Assembly (NCBI RefSeq): GCF_004208535.1
Contig: NZ_SGIS01000030.1
Location: forward strand, 1 to 61,919
Source of the DNA: Sphingomonas populi
Lineage (GTDB): Bacteria > Pseudomonadota > Alphaproteobacteria > Sphingomonadales > Sphingomonadaceae
DNA: 61,919 bases
Direction: 5' to 3'
Part shown: positions 22,536 through 31,241 of the stretch, piece after piece
Layout of the letters: each line of letters opens with the position of its first letter
Position numbering within the stretch: position 1 is the stretch's first letter
Program-made: the position numbers and the translations under genes
Notes under the pieces: generated by a model
What the model saw: the letters and a program-made list of their open reading frames with translations, nothing else
What the model was told of the DNA's origin: nothing
Databases searched by the model: none

Positions 22536-23292
22536 GCCAGCCGATGCCGCGCAGCAGAAGGTCGCGGAACACCGGCAGATCCCACGCACACCGGTCTACC
22601 GTGGGCCACCAGTCGAGCATCGGCTGCAGATCGTAATGCCCGCGGCAATGCCCGAGGGTATTGTATAGCACGGCGCCCGCGCCGTGTTGCTTGATGTACA
22701 TCACCGGGTGCTTGCCCGGCGCGTCAGCGGCCTCGGCGAAGCCGGTGCCCTCCTGCGTGCAGTCTGTTTCGAGCAGCACATGCAGGTCGCCGTGCCGCTC
22801 CATGTGGTACAGTTCGTCGGTTGTCTCGAACGGCGCGATCCCGGCCACCAGCGGGTGATCGGGATCGGCGATGGTAACGGTGTAGGGCGCAATCGGCGGG
22901 TGCGACAGGAACTGCGTGCCGAGCAGATCCATGAACAACGGCGCCCAGCGCGGCGCGTCCCACACGCCGCTTTCCAGCAGCCGCAGCACCGAATTGGTGC
23001 CGTGCAGTGCATACCAGCGACCGCCCGCCGCCAGCCAATCGCGCAACGCCTCCTGCGCGGCGAGCGAGGGGGTAACGTCGCAGGTGTAGGTGATGAGGAT
23101 GTCGGCCCCGCGCAGCGCGTCGATCGTCTCGTAATTCTCGAACACGCGCGTGCGGACGGCGGGGTCGTCGGCAAGCAGCTTGAGCAGTTCCAGTCGCGCG
23201 AAATCCATGTCGTGCCAGACGCCGCCGCAGACGAGGACGCAGTTGATACGCCGCGGGTGGTTTGCGGCGGGGTCGCCTGCCGGATCAGCCAT
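22510..23292 (-). CDS. ThuA domain protein (trehalose-utilisation-like, glutamine amidotransferase fold)
   Basis: A 260-residue ThuA-like protein with the class I glutamine-amidotransferase-like fold. Seen are INCVLVCGGVWHDMDFARLE at the N terminus, GADILITYTCDVTP, GRWYALHGTNSVLRLLESG and the ELYHMERHGDLHVL segment with paired histidines. ThuA proteins are linked to disaccharide oxidation, and related ones to hydrolysis or isomerisation in degradation gene clusters; the reaction is not known here. It overlaps the Rieske oxygenase gene by 8 bp and is probably co-translated with it. Confidence 0.87.
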   Translation of the reverse strand: MADPAGDPAANHPRRINCVLVCGGVWHDMDFARLELLKLLADDPAVRTRVFENYETIDALRGADILITYTCDVTPSLAAQEALRDWLAAGGRWYALHGTNSVLRLLESGVWDAPRWAPLFMDLLGTQFLSHPPIAPYTVTIADPDHPLVAGIAPFETTDELYHMERHGDLHVLLETDCTQEGTGFAEAADAPGKHPVMYIKQHGAGAVLYNTLGHCRGHYDLQPMLDWWPTVDRCAWDLPVFRDLLLRGIGWLKERDHTR

Positions 23293-24715
23293 GCACGCCG
23301 CCGAGGTCGCCGTTGATGTATTTCATCATCGTGTCCTGGAACTGCCGGATGCGGATTTCCTGGTAGTTGCCAAGCTGAATCTGGCCGGTCTTCGACGCGT
23401 GCAGCCCCTGCTGGACATAGGGCAGATTGTCCATGTCCTGCTCGAACACGTCACCCAGGATGCCGAGCTCGGGTGCTTCGGTCCACTTTTGCTCCAGCGT
23501 CAGGAATTTGAGCGCCGCGCCGCGTGGCATCGGCTGCCCCTTGGGCATGCGGGCGAGCACACGCACTTCCATGATGCAGGTGTCAGGCGTCTTCCCCGGC
23601 TTCCAGTTATACACGATATTGGGCATGTATCCGCCCCACGGCGCGAAATTGGGGAAGACGTTGTAGACGAGTGCATCGAGCAATTCAGCGTCGGTCGCGT
23701 CGGCGTGGTCGTATCCGGTGTTTTCGGTATAGGCCTTGCGCATCGCCGCGCCGAGTGCGGCGCGCGCGGTCACGCCTTCCGGCACGGTGATCGCCATCGG
23801 GTTCTCGTGCGCGGCATCCTCGTAATTGTCGGCTGAGCGGCCGTTATACTTGATGAACTCGTCGACGATCCATTGCTCGCCCTGCCCGTCCCGAATGTGC
23901 GGGCTCATCACACCGAAGGGCACGAGGTTGACGTTGATATTGTCGCCCCACGTCCAGTAGGCGGCGTTGGAATCGCCGGTGAACGGCAGCAGTTGCGGGT
24001 GCGTGACGATCGTGTGCCAGGCCTCCATGAAGGCCTCCATCGTCACTTTCCAATTGGCGGGCACTTCCTTCGCGACACGCATGACCGTCGCGCATTCCTC
24101 GTGGCGCCAGCGCCGGAAATGCTCGGGGAGCGGTGCCAGAAACGCCTCCAGGCTCGGTCCGCCCTTTTCTTCGCGGATGAAGACATAGCCGGCCCAGCGC
24201 CCGACCTCGGCCTCGGGCAGCGACAGCTTCGCCGGCGACAAATGCGGGAAGTCCCACTGGCAGGGCATGGATTTGAAGCTGCCGTCCTTGTTCCAGGCGA
24301 AGCCGTGGAACGGGCAGGCGAACGTGTCGGCCGCCCCATCTTCAGTGCGCAGCTTGCGGCCGCGGTGAAGGCAGACATTGTGCATCGCCCGGATCGAGCC
24401 GTCATCCTGCCGCGTCACCAGATATGAACGGCCCACATTCTCGTAGACGACGAAATCGCCCGGCTCCGGCAAATCTTCTTCGCGCGCGGCGAACTGCCAG
24501 ACATACGGCCACATCTTCTCGCGTTCTAGCGCGGCGAAGGCTTCGCTGGTGTAGCGCGCGGCGGGGACCGGGCCCGATCCGCGATAGGTGTAGCTTTCCT
24601 CGGTGAGGATCGCCGGCGGCGTCCGCGAATCCATCGCCATCAATTCGGCCCAACTAATGCCCGCGCTACGATCCGCGCCGAGATTCGGCTCGATATTGGG
24701 GTCCAGGTCGGCCAT
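23285..24715 (-). CDS. Rieske non-heme iron oxygenase, large subunit
   Basis: Oxygenase component that uses a [2Fe-2S] Rieske cluster and a mononuclear iron to hydroxylate a ring or remove a methyl group. The 476-residue protein has the Rieske ligands in CLHRG (Cys115, His117) and CPFHG (Cys134, His137), and the mononuclear iron site in MEAFMEAWHTIVTHPQL. No beta subunit is adjacent, so it may be a homomultimeric alpha-only enzyme such as those in steroid or phenylpropanoid demethylation. A ferredoxin at 43526 could supply electrons; no reductase is present. It is the upstream partner of the ThuA gene, and diverges from an SDR gene. Confidence 0.93.
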   Translation of the reverse strand: MADLDPNIEPNLGADRSAGISWAELMAMDSRTPPAILTEESYTYRGSGPVPAARYTSEAFAALEREKMWPYVWQFAAREEDLPEPGDFVVYENVGRSYLVTRQDDGSIRAMHNVCLHRGRKLRTEDGAADTFACPFHGFAWNKDGSFKSMPCQWDFPHLSPAKLSLPEAEVGRWAGYVFIREEKGGPSLEAFLAPLPEHFRRWRHEECATVMRVAKEVPANWKVTMEAFMEAWHTIVTHPQLLPFTGDSNAAYWTWGDNINVNLVPFGVMSPHIRDGQGEQWIVDEFIKYNGRSADNYEDAAHENPMAITVPEGVTARAALGAAMRKAYTENTGYDHADATDAELLDALVYNVFPNFAPWGGYMPNIVYNWKPGKTPDTCIMEVRVLARMPKGQPMPRGAALKFLTLEQKWTEAPELGILGDVFEQDMDNLPYVQQGLHASKTGQIQLGNYQEIRIRQFQDTMMKYINGDLGGVHG

Positions 24716-24864
24716 GTCAGATCATCTCCACCGCGCGCGCGTTTTCGCGCTTTTTCAGGGTTGTGGCCGACGGGCGAGCGCATGTCACCTTGCGCAAGTC
24801 ATAGGTTTGCCCGCCCCCCGCGATCGGCCATGAAGAGACAAAGCAGAACCGCAAGGAGAGTGGC

Positions 24865-25647
24865 GTGGAACAGCGCTTGCAAGGCAAGGTCGCACTGGTC
24901 ACGGGTGGAACCTCGGGCATCGGCGCGGGCACCGTCCGGCGGCTGCGCGCGGAGGGTGCGCGGGTGATCTTCACCGGATCGAACCAGTCGGCCGCCGATG
25001 GCATCGTCACGGAAACCGGCGCCGAATTCATCCGCCATGACGTGACGGACGCCGCCGCATGGGGCGGACTGATGACGGAAATCCTGGAACGCCACGGCCG
25101 GCTCGACACGGCCTTCGCCAACGCCGGCACCGAAAGCGGCGACGGTTCGATCGAGTCGATCACGATCGAGGGCTGGAACACCGTGATCGGCGTCAACCTG
25201 ACGGGCGTGATGCTAACCGTGCAGCACGCCATGCGCGCGATGGCGACGAATCCCGGCGGCCCTACCGGGTCGATCATCGTCAATTCATCGATGAACGCGC
25301 ACCGTGCGATGGGCAATTTCCTGGCCTATTCGGTGTCCAAGGCCGCCGTCGTCGCGCTGGTGAAATCCTCGGCGGTTCACGCCGGAAATCGCAAGTACAA
25401 GATTCGCGTCAATGCGGTGCTGCCCGGCGTCGTGGAGACGGCGTTGATCGCCAATCTCATCGACAAATCAGGCGATCCGGTCGCCACTCGCGCCGCGTAC
25501 GAAGGCCTGTCGCCGATGGGCCGCATGGCCTCGGTCGAGGAGATCGCCGGAATGGTCGCCTGGCTCGCGTCGGACGAGGCGCGGTTCTGCTCGGGCAGCG
25601 AATTCACGATGGACGGCGCCAGCACCGCCGGCATGAACGGAGTTTAG
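24865..25647 (+). CDS. Short-chain dehydrogenase/reductase (SDR)
   Basis: A 260-residue NAD(P)-dependent SDR with the full catalytic set: GKVALVTGGTSGIGAGTVRR (cofactor loop), the ANAG-like motif FANAGTESGDG, IVNSSMNAHR (serine) and YSVSK (tyrosine/lysine). GTG 24865 has AAGGAGAGTGGC directly upstream. Likely oxidises a hydroxyl group or reduces a ketone in the pathway. It starts a row of three SDR genes plus a VOC gene (24.9-27.8 kb) with 4-34 bp gaps, an apparent operon divergent from the Rieske gene. Confidence 0.93.
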   Translation: MEQRLQGKVALVTGGTSGIGAGTVRRLRAEGARVIFTGSNQSAADGIVTETGAEFIRHDVTDAAAWGGLMTEILERHGRLDTAFANAGTESGDGSIESITIEGWNTVIGVNLTGVMLTVQHAMRAMATNPGGPTGSIIVNSSMNAHRAMGNFLAYSVSKAAVVALVKSSAVHAGNRKYKIRVNAVLPGVVETALIANLIDKSGDPVATRAAYEGLSPMGRMASVEEIAGMVAWLASDEARFCSGSEFTMDGASTAGMNGV

Positions 25648-25651
25648 GCGC

Positions 25652-26470
25652 ATGGAGTCTCTGGGTTCGCACCGGCTGCAGGGTCGCATCGCGCTTGTCA
25701 CCGGGGGCTTGCGCGGCATCGGGCTTGCCTGCGTCGAGCGCTTCCTGGCCGAAGGTGCCGAAGTCGTCCTGACCGATCTCGAAGCACCGGACGGCGACCT
25801 CGCCACCGCCACGCTGGCACGGCTGGGGCAAGCGGCAAGCTATGTTCGCGCCAACGTCACCAGCGAAGAGGATTGGGCGACGCTGCTGGCGCGTGTGGAG
25901 CAGCAGCATGGTGCGCTCCACATTCTCGTCAACAATGCCGGGATCGACCTGACCGGCCCGGTGGCGACCACCAGCCTCGAGGGCTGGCGCAGGATCATGA
26001 GCATCAACGTTGACGGCGTGTTCCTCGGCACACGGGCGTTCGTGCCGCTGATGGAGAAGAGCGGCGCGGGCGTGGCCGGCGGCGCCTCGATCATCAACGT
26101 CAGCTCGATCATGGGGCTGGTCGGGATGAGCGAAGTCTCCGGCTATAACGCGAGCAAGGGCGCCGTCCGGCTGTTCACCAAGTCGATCGCGCTGGAGTTT
26201 GCCGAAAAGCGCATGCCGATCCGCGCCAACTCCCTGCACCCCGGCTTCGTCGTCACGCCGCTGCTCTCCGCCGGGTTCCAGCGCTGGGTCGATAAGGGAA
26301 TCGCGGAGAAGCCGCAGGATCTGGTCGATATGGTTGCCGCCAAGACGCCGATGGGCCGGCTTGCCGATCCGTCGGAACTCGCCAGCGCCGCCTTCTTCCT
26401 CGCCAGCAGCGACAGTTCCTACATGACCGGCGCGGAACTGGTGATCGACGGCGGCTGGACCGCGCAATGA
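25652..26470 (+). CDS. Short-chain dehydrogenase/reductase (SDR)
   Basis: A 272-residue SDR, second in the row. GRIALVTGGLRGIGLACVER is the cofactor-binding loop, NNAG follows at LHILVNNAGIDLTG, INVSSIMGL carries the serine and GYNASKGAVRLF the YxxxK pair; the C terminus MTGAELVIDGGWT is the family end. It has about 30 residues between the first glycine motif and DLEAPDG, whose aspartate suggests NAD preference. Four bp separate it from the preceding SDR, so co-translation is likely. Several such enzymes in one cluster suggest successive alcohol/ketone steps. Confidence 0.93.
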   Translation: MESLGSHRLQGRIALVTGGLRGIGLACVERFLAEGAEVVLTDLEAPDGDLATATLARLGQAASYVRANVTSEEDWATLLARVEQQHGALHILVNNAGIDLTGPVATTSLEGWRRIMSINVDGVFLGTRAFVPLMEKSGAGVAGGASIINVSSIMGLVGMSEVSGYNASKGAVRLFTKSIALEFAEKRMPIRANSLHPGFVVTPLLSAGFQRWVDKGIAEKPQDLVDMVAAKTPMGRLADPSELASAAFFLASSDSSYMTGAELVIDGGWTAQ

Positions 26471-26504
26471 TCGCCATTCATCCCGCACCTGACAGGACAA
26501 CGCC

Positions 26505-27284
26505 ATGACCATCGCCCTTCCCGGCGTCATCGCCGTCGTGACCGGCGCCGCAGGCGGCATCGGTCGCGAAATCGTCAAGGCCATGAAGGCGGCAGGCGCG
26601 ACCGTCGTCGCCACCGACCTGCGCGACACGGCGGACATCGACGGCGCCGACCAGTATCTGAAGCATGACGTGGCGAGCGAGGGCGATTGGCGCGCGGTCG
26701 AACGCCTCGTGCGCGAACGCTACGGGCGGCTCGACGTGCTGGTGAACAACGCCGGCTATTCGATCGTCACGCGCTTCGAAGATACACCGCTCGCCGAGTT
26801 TCACCGGGTCAACGCGATCAACGTCGATTCGGCGATCATCGGCACCCAGATCCTGCTCGACATGCTCAAGGCGGGGGGCAAGGCGCGCACGGGCGGCGCG
26901 TCCGTCATCAATTTCTCCAGCGTCGGCGGCCTGCGCGGCGCGGCGTTCAACAGCGCCTATTGCGTCAGCAAGGCCGCCATCAAGATGCTGTCGAAATGCC
27001 TCGGCGCCGAATTCGCGGCCTTGGGGTATAATATCCGGGTCAATTCGGTTCATCCCGGCGGCATCGACACGCCGATGCTGAATGCGATCATCGACCGCTA
27101 TGTCGAGCTCGGTGGCCTTGCGTCGCGCGAGATCGCGCTGGCGGGCGTCGTGCAATCGCACCCGATCGGGCGGCTCGGCAGACCGGATGAGATGGCAGGC
27201 GGCGTGGTGTTCCTCGCGAGCGACGCGGCCAGCTTCATGACCTGCGACGAGCTGGTGATGGACGGCGGCTTCTCGCAGGTCTGA
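26505..27284 (+). CDS. Short-chain dehydrogenase/reductase (SDR)
   Basis: A 259-residue SDR, third in the row. Motifs: VTGAAGGIGREIVKAMKAAG, DVLVNNAGYSIVT, INFSSVGGLRGAAFNSAYCV with the serine followed by YCVSK, and the terminal CDELVMDGGFS. A Thr/Asp at ATDLRDT after the second strand suggests NAD. The spacing and orientation place it in the SDR-SDR-SDR-VOC operon. I cannot tell its substrate; a 3-hydroxyacyl-CoA or a cyclic alcohol would fit the neighbours. Confidence 0.93.
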   Translation: MTIALPGVIAVVTGAAGGIGREIVKAMKAAGATVVATDLRDTADIDGADQYLKHDVASEGDWRAVERLVRERYGRLDVLVNNAGYSIVTRFEDTPLAEFHRVNAINVDSAIIGTQILLDMLKAGGKARTGGASVINFSSVGGLRGAAFNSAYCVSKAAIKMLSKCLGAEFAALGYNIRVNSVHPGGIDTPMLNAIIDRYVELGGLASREIALAGVVQSHPIGRLGRPDEMAGGVVFLASDAASFMTCDELVMDGGFSQV

Positions 27285-27291
27285 GCGGACG

Positions 27292-27801
27292 ATGACAACG
27301 GCACTGCCTGGCGTGATCGGCATCCACCATATCGGCGTGTCGGTGCCCGATCTCGCTCTCGCGCGGCGCTTCTACATCGATCTCCTCGGCGCGGAGGAGG
27401 AGGTGCCGCCGCTCGCATGGGCGGACAATCCCTTCATCGATGCGGTCGTGGGGCTGAAAGGCAGCGCGGCGCGGCAATTCTTCTGTCGCCTCGGCACCCT
27501 GCAGATCGAAGCCTTCGAATACAGCGCGCCGAAGCAGGCTCCGCTCGACCCGTGGCGGGGCGTGAACGAATATGGCTACACGCATGTCGCGCTGCAGGTG
27601 GAAGATCTCGCCACCGTCCACGCGCGCATCATGGCGGAAGGCCTGCCGGTCCACGCCCCGCCCGCTATGGAGGCGATCACCACCGATGCGAATGGCGTGA
27701 TGCACGGGTACGCGGGCATCTATTGCCGGGACTATTTCGGCAATGTCTTCGAAATTCTGGAAATCCACGCATGCCCGGATATTCGCGGGATCGGGGCCTA
27801 A
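27292..27801 (+). CDS. VOC (glyoxalase/dioxygenase fold) family protein
   Basis: A 169-residue single-domain VOC protein: GIHHIGVSVPDLALARRFY begins the first half and the metal-ligand histidine pair HIGVS and GYTHVALQVEDLATVHARI marks each half; NVFEILEIH is the C-terminal ligand strand. Members are epimerases, lactoylglutathione lyases or ring-cleavage dioxygenases. Placed 8 bp after the third SDR it is probably the last gene of that operon. In-frame codons of coding-like composition continue past its stop, see 27802-28023. Confidence 0.87.
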   Translation: MTTALPGVIGIHHIGVSVPDLALARRFYIDLLGAEEEVPPLAWADNPFIDAVVGLKGSAARQFFCRLGTLQIEAFEYSAPKQAPLDPWRGVNEYGYTHVALQVEDLATVHARIMAEGLPVHAPPAMEAITTDANGVMHGYAGIYCRDYFGNVFEILEIHACPDIRGIGA

Positions 27802-28023
27802 GCTACAGCCCCAAACTACTGGGACGAAGAGTGGGCCGACGAACGGGTGTTGCTGCGCCATTTTGGCGACCCGTCCTATCACGCGATGCGCGCGCATCTT
27901 GAGACGCACACGCTGACCGGCTTCAGCGTGATGCTCTACGCTGCGGACAAGGTAGAGCCGGTCTATGACGAACAGGGCCGCGCGATGCTATCTTCGGCGT
28001 GTGTCTCGACGGAAGGGCGCCGC
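27802..28023 (+). other. Coding-like remnant in frame behind the VOC gene
   Basis: In the VOC reading frame the bases beyond the stop translate as a plausible protein stretch (PNYWDEEWADERVLLRHFG, then YHAMRAHLETHTLTGFSVM and ADKVEPVYDEQGRAML) with strong G/C bias at third positions, before the signal fades. No family is recognised. It has no start or ribosome site of its own, so it may be a fragment of a deleted gene or of an older, longer protein. Low confidence. Confidence 0.35.
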
Positions 28024-28443
28024 TCAGGCGTCAGGCGGAATCAGGAAGTCCATCGTGAAGCGCGTGGCCTTCCAGCCCGACCCGGTCCGCACCGCGTCGT
28101 AATAATAGCGCCCATGGATCGTGATACCGCCGCCAGCCTTGTACCGGCCCATGCCCGTCACGTAGCTGCGGATCGAGGCGGTATCGCCGCCATAGGCGGT
28201 GACGGCGAAGTTCGACACGTAATGCGCCTGCGCCGCCATCGCCTCGAACGCTGCCGCGTAAAAGCTGCGGATGCCGGCGTGCCCGCTCACGCTCGGGAAG
28301 CCGATGCCCGACAGATCGAACACCGCATCGGGCGTGAAGACCGCGCAGATGCCGTCCAGATCGTGCAGGCTGTCCACGCCCTGCGCGTGTGCGACGACCA
28401 GATCCTGTAGCGCCAGACGATCCTCGACCGGGCAGGCGCTCAT
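28024..28443 (-). CDS. SnoaL-like / nuclear transport factor 2-fold protein
   Basis: A 139-residue protein of the SnoaL/NTF2 fold, often polyketide cyclases, dehydratases or small isomerases that act on ring or enoyl substrates. The recognisable core is DRLALQDLVVAHAQGVDSLH, VFTPDAVFDLSGIG, then IRSFYAAAFEAM and HGRYYYDAVRTGSGWKATRF. ATG 28443 is inside the 4-bp ATGA overlap with the stop of the next gene (Rieske oxygenase), so the pair is translated together. A bile-acid-dehydratase-like or isomerase role is a guess. Confidence 0.82.
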   Translation of the reverse strand: MSACPVEDRLALQDLVVAHAQGVDSLHDLDGICAVFTPDAVFDLSGIGFPSVSGHAGIRSFYAAAFEAMAAQAHYVSNFAVTAYGGDTASIRSYVTGMGRYKAGGGITIHGRYYYDAVRTGSGWKATRFTMDFLIPPDA

Positions 28444-29768
28444 GCCGGCTCCGTCCCCTTGACGTAATCGTTGAGCAGTTCGTGGAAGCGCTGGACCCGC
28501 TTTTCCTGGTTCGGCAGGATGCAGCCCTTGAAGCCGCGCGAATTGAGCCCCTGCTGCTGGGTGGTGCCGATCGACAGATCCTGATCGGCGACGAACCCCA
28601 CGCTTACGCCGTCGCCATAGGTCGAATGGCGCACCAACGCATCGTGCCGCAGCGGCAGTTCGCCGACCGGCCCCATCACCGTCTTCATGCCTTCCACTGG
28701 CGGATACAGGCACCAATGCTGGAAGACGCACTTTTCCGGGTCGGTGGGGTGCGGCTCGGTGCGCAGCACCTGCAACTGCTCCGGGCTCATCGTCAGCGTG
28801 AGATTTGGGAACAGCGTGCAGTGGAAATAGTCGACGAGCTGCTGGTCGGTCATGCTTTCGTAATTGGTGAAACCCCGGCCCGGACCAAGCCGGCGCTTCG
28901 CCGCGATGATCGCCTGACGAAGATCGCCGGTGCGGCCGTTATACGCCTCGGGATCGATATCCCATGCGCGCGCAACGTCGTCGAGCGGAGCAGGAACTTC
29001 GGTGGTGTGATAATCGACGCGCGTCGTTGCCTGATGGCCCTTCATCCACATCGAATTGTGCCCCGTGGGGTACATTTCGAACACGGTATCCGGCAGCCCA
29101 TCGTTGATGAAGGTCGCGAGTTCCGGGTGGATCGTCGGCAGGTGATAGCTTTCGTTGAAATTGTCGCGGATGATCTTCCAGTTGAAGTCGCAATCCACCG
29201 ACAGCTTCAGCACGCGGACCCAGGTGTCGATGCCGTAGCCCTTCAGGCGTTCGGGGAACGGGGCCAGCCATTCGTGCAGCGGCGCGACGTCGTCGTCCAT
29301 GCACCAGAAAACGAACGGCCCCCATGTGTCGCAGCGCAATTCCGCGAGATGCACCTTGCCGCATGGGCTGCCACCGGCGAAATCGTCGGGGTCCTGCACT
29401 TTCACAAGCGTACCGTCGATATCGAAGGTCCAGTTGTGATAGCCGCAGACGATACGCGGAACGCTTGCCGCTTCGCCGACGATCAGACGATTTCCGCGAT
29501 GCGGGCAGGTGTTGTAGAAGGCGCGGATCGCCCCGTCCTCCTGCCGCACCATCAGGACCGATTCCTTGCCGAAATTGTGACGGACGATGTCGCCCGCATC
29601 CTCGAATTCGGCAAGCACCCCGCCGAGATGCCACACCTTCGGCCACAGGTTGCGAGTCTCGAGATCCATCCAGTCCTTCGAAATGTAGCGATCGGCGGTG
29701 ATGGTATCGCCGCGCACCGGCAGATCGAAATCCTGCGAATAGCGCGATACGCTCGCTTGTACATTCAT
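28440..29768 (-). CDS. Rieske non-heme iron oxygenase, large subunit
   Basis: Second of three Rieske oxygenases, 442 residues from ATG 29768 (MNVQASVSRYSQDFDLP). Rieske ligands are in NTCPHRG (Cys88, His90) and CGYHNW (Cys108, His111); the mononuclear iron site is DNFNESYHLPTIHPEL. Its sequence differs clearly from the enzymes at 23285 and 32063, so they act on different intermediates or sites. It is translationally coupled to SnoaL-like genes on both sides, with ATGA overlaps at both ends, a strong hint that oxygenation and the neighbouring lyase or isomerase steps are linked. No beta subunit or reductase is adjacent. Confidence 0.93.
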   Translation of the reverse strand: MNVQASVSRYSQDFDLPVRGDTITADRYISKDWMDLETRNLWPKVWHLGGVLAEFEDAGDIVRHNFGKESVLMVRQEDGAIRAFYNTCPHRGNRLIVGEAASVPRIVCGYHNWTFDIDGTLVKVQDPDDFAGGSPCGKVHLAELRCDTWGPFVFWCMDDDVAPLHEWLAPFPERLKGYGIDTWVRVLKLSVDCDFNWKIIRDNFNESYHLPTIHPELATFINDGLPDTVFEMYPTGHNSMWMKGHQATTRVDYHTTEVPAPLDDVARAWDIDPEAYNGRTGDLRQAIIAAKRRLGPGRGFTNYESMTDQQLVDYFHCTLFPNLTLTMSPEQLQVLRTEPHPTDPEKCVFQHWCLYPPVEGMKTVMGPVGELPLRHDALVRHSTYGDGVSVGFVADQDLSIGTTQQQGLNSRGFKGCILPNQEKRVQRFHELLNDYVKGTEPA

Positions 29769-30313
29769 CGGTCGATTCCCTGTCGAAAGGTCTGGCTGAA
29801 ATCGGCGCCGTGGCGGGCGCCGCGCACGAGCGCCGGATTGGCGGTAAAGAAGTCCGCCCCACCCGGTTCGTCGCGAACCCAATCGGTCACCAGCGTGCGC
29901 GAAACGATGCCCCAGCGCCTATCCCGGCAGGCAAGCGCATCCACATACCGTCCGGCGATGAACAGGTCGCGCAGGCCGCCGTCGTCTGTTGCGACGCCCT
30001 GCCACGCCTGGAAATAGGATTCGGCAATCGCCCGGTTCCCGTCGAGCTCGATCCGCACCTGGCCGAGGAGATGGTGGGTCGCCGTCATCCCGCCCAGCAC
30101 GGTCTGCGTGAACGCGACATACGCGTCCGCGCCGCCCTGCATCAGACCGACATCGATCCGCGCGTCGGCATGGAAGGCACTTCGCACCAGCGCGGGATCG
30201 AGCCGGTCCAGCCCGCGCATATAGCGCTGCAGTACATCGGTAATGTCGCGACGCGCGGCAAGGTCGCGGATTTCCGCTTCGAGATCGAATTCCGCCGTTG
30301 CGATCCTGTCCAT
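29765..30313 (-). CDS. SnoaL-like protein (aromatic-ring-hydroxylating small-subunit-like fold)
   Basis: A protein of about 182 residues from ATG 30313 (MDRIATAEFDLEAEIRDL); a longer start at 30364 (MPQPAYEVLA) cannot be excluded because neither has a clear ribosome site. The fold is the SnoaL/NTF2 type: DITDVLQRYMRGLDRLDPAL at the start, then HADARIDVGLMQGG, then WGIVSRTLVTDWV. The fold is shared with the beta subunits of Rieske dioxygenases, so it may be a non-catalytic partner of the oxygenase that follows, overlapping it by 4 bp (ATGA). Confidence 0.8.
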   Translation of the reverse strand: MDRIATAEFDLEAEIRDLAARRDITDVLQRYMRGLDRLDPALVRSAFHADARIDVGLMQGGADAYVAFTQTVLGGMTATHHLLGQVRIELDGNRAIAESYFQAWQGVATDDGGLRDLFIAGRYVDALACRDRRWGIVSRTLVTDWVRDEPGGADFFTANPALVRGARHGADFSQTFRQGIDR

Positions 30314-30541
30314 GCGCTGTCGTCCATCTCCTGCCGCCAGCACCTCGTACGCGGGTTGCGGCATGTCATCGGGTCGGCGCAGTAGCGGCCGACTCCCATC
30401 CGGTTTATGCGGGTTGGAGGCGATCCGGCCCACCTCTCCCTTTGGTCAGTGCGAAAGCGTCTCACACAAATGGCAGGTGCTACGGCATCGTGGCGCGTCC
30501 AAGTTCGCGCAAACACGCATAAAAAACGCAGGAGAGATGTC

Positions 30542-31228
30542 ATGGCGAACGTCGCAATCACCGGAGCCGGGCGCGGCATCGCTCTGGAACTCGTGAAACA
30601 GCATCTCGCCGCCGGCGACCGCGTCTATGCGCTCGTTCGCAATCCCGCCTCGGCAAGCACCGTCAATGCCCTTGCGGAACGTGCCGGCGGAAACCTGACG
30701 GTACACGGGATGGATGTCACCAGCGACGAGAGCGTGACAGCGGGCGCGGCGTCCACCGGCCACGACCCGATCGACCTTCTGTATAACGTAGCCGGCGTCC
30801 TCGGTGCCGTCCCCGCCCAACTCGATCGGGTCGACTGGCAGGATTTCGACGAAACGATCGAGATCATGCTCAAAGGCCCGTTGCGTGTTCTGGTCGCTTT
30901 CCTGCCCCGTATGCACACCGGCGCCAAAGTGATGAATTTGACGAGTCAGCTTGCCGCATCGACCTGGCCTTATGGCGGCTATTATCCCTATGTCGCGGCC
31001 AAGGCCGGGCTGAACCGCCTTATGCGGTCGATCGCCATCGACGTGAAGGATCGCGGCATTGTGGTCGGCCTGATTCACCCCGGTTACGTGCAGACCGACC
31101 TCGGCGGCGCAGATGCCGACATCACGCCGGAGGAAAGCGCGCGTGGCATCAAGGCGCTGGCGGAAGGCTGGACGCTCGACCGATCGGGCGACTTCTACAA
31201 ATGGAACGGCGAGCCGCACGCCTGGTAA
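30542..31228 (+). CDS. Short-chain dehydrogenase/reductase (SDR)
   Basis: A 228-residue SDR with a shortened C terminus. ATG 30542 is supported by GGAG ten nt upstream. The cofactor loop reads MANVAITGAGRGIALELVK, with GIA instead of the usual GIG; later motifs are LYNVAGVLGAV, MNLTSQLAAST and YVAAK, and the end VGLIHPGYVQTDLGG. It is closest to C-factor/short SDR types that reduce carbonyls. Divergent from the SnoaL-like gene and convergent with the TIM-barrel gene at 31242. Confidence 0.9.
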   Translation: MANVAITGAGRGIALELVKQHLAAGDRVYALVRNPASASTVNALAERAGGNLTVHGMDVTSDESVTAGAASTGHDPIDLLYNVAGVLGAVPAQLDRVDWQDFDETIEIMLKGPLRVLVAFLPRMHTGAKVMNLTSQLAASTWPYGGYYPYVAAKAGLNRLMRSIAIDVKDRGIVVGLIHPGYVQTDLGGADADITPEESARGIKALAEGWTLDRSGDFYKWNGEPHAW

Positions 31229-31241
31229 GCGCCGGACGCGG

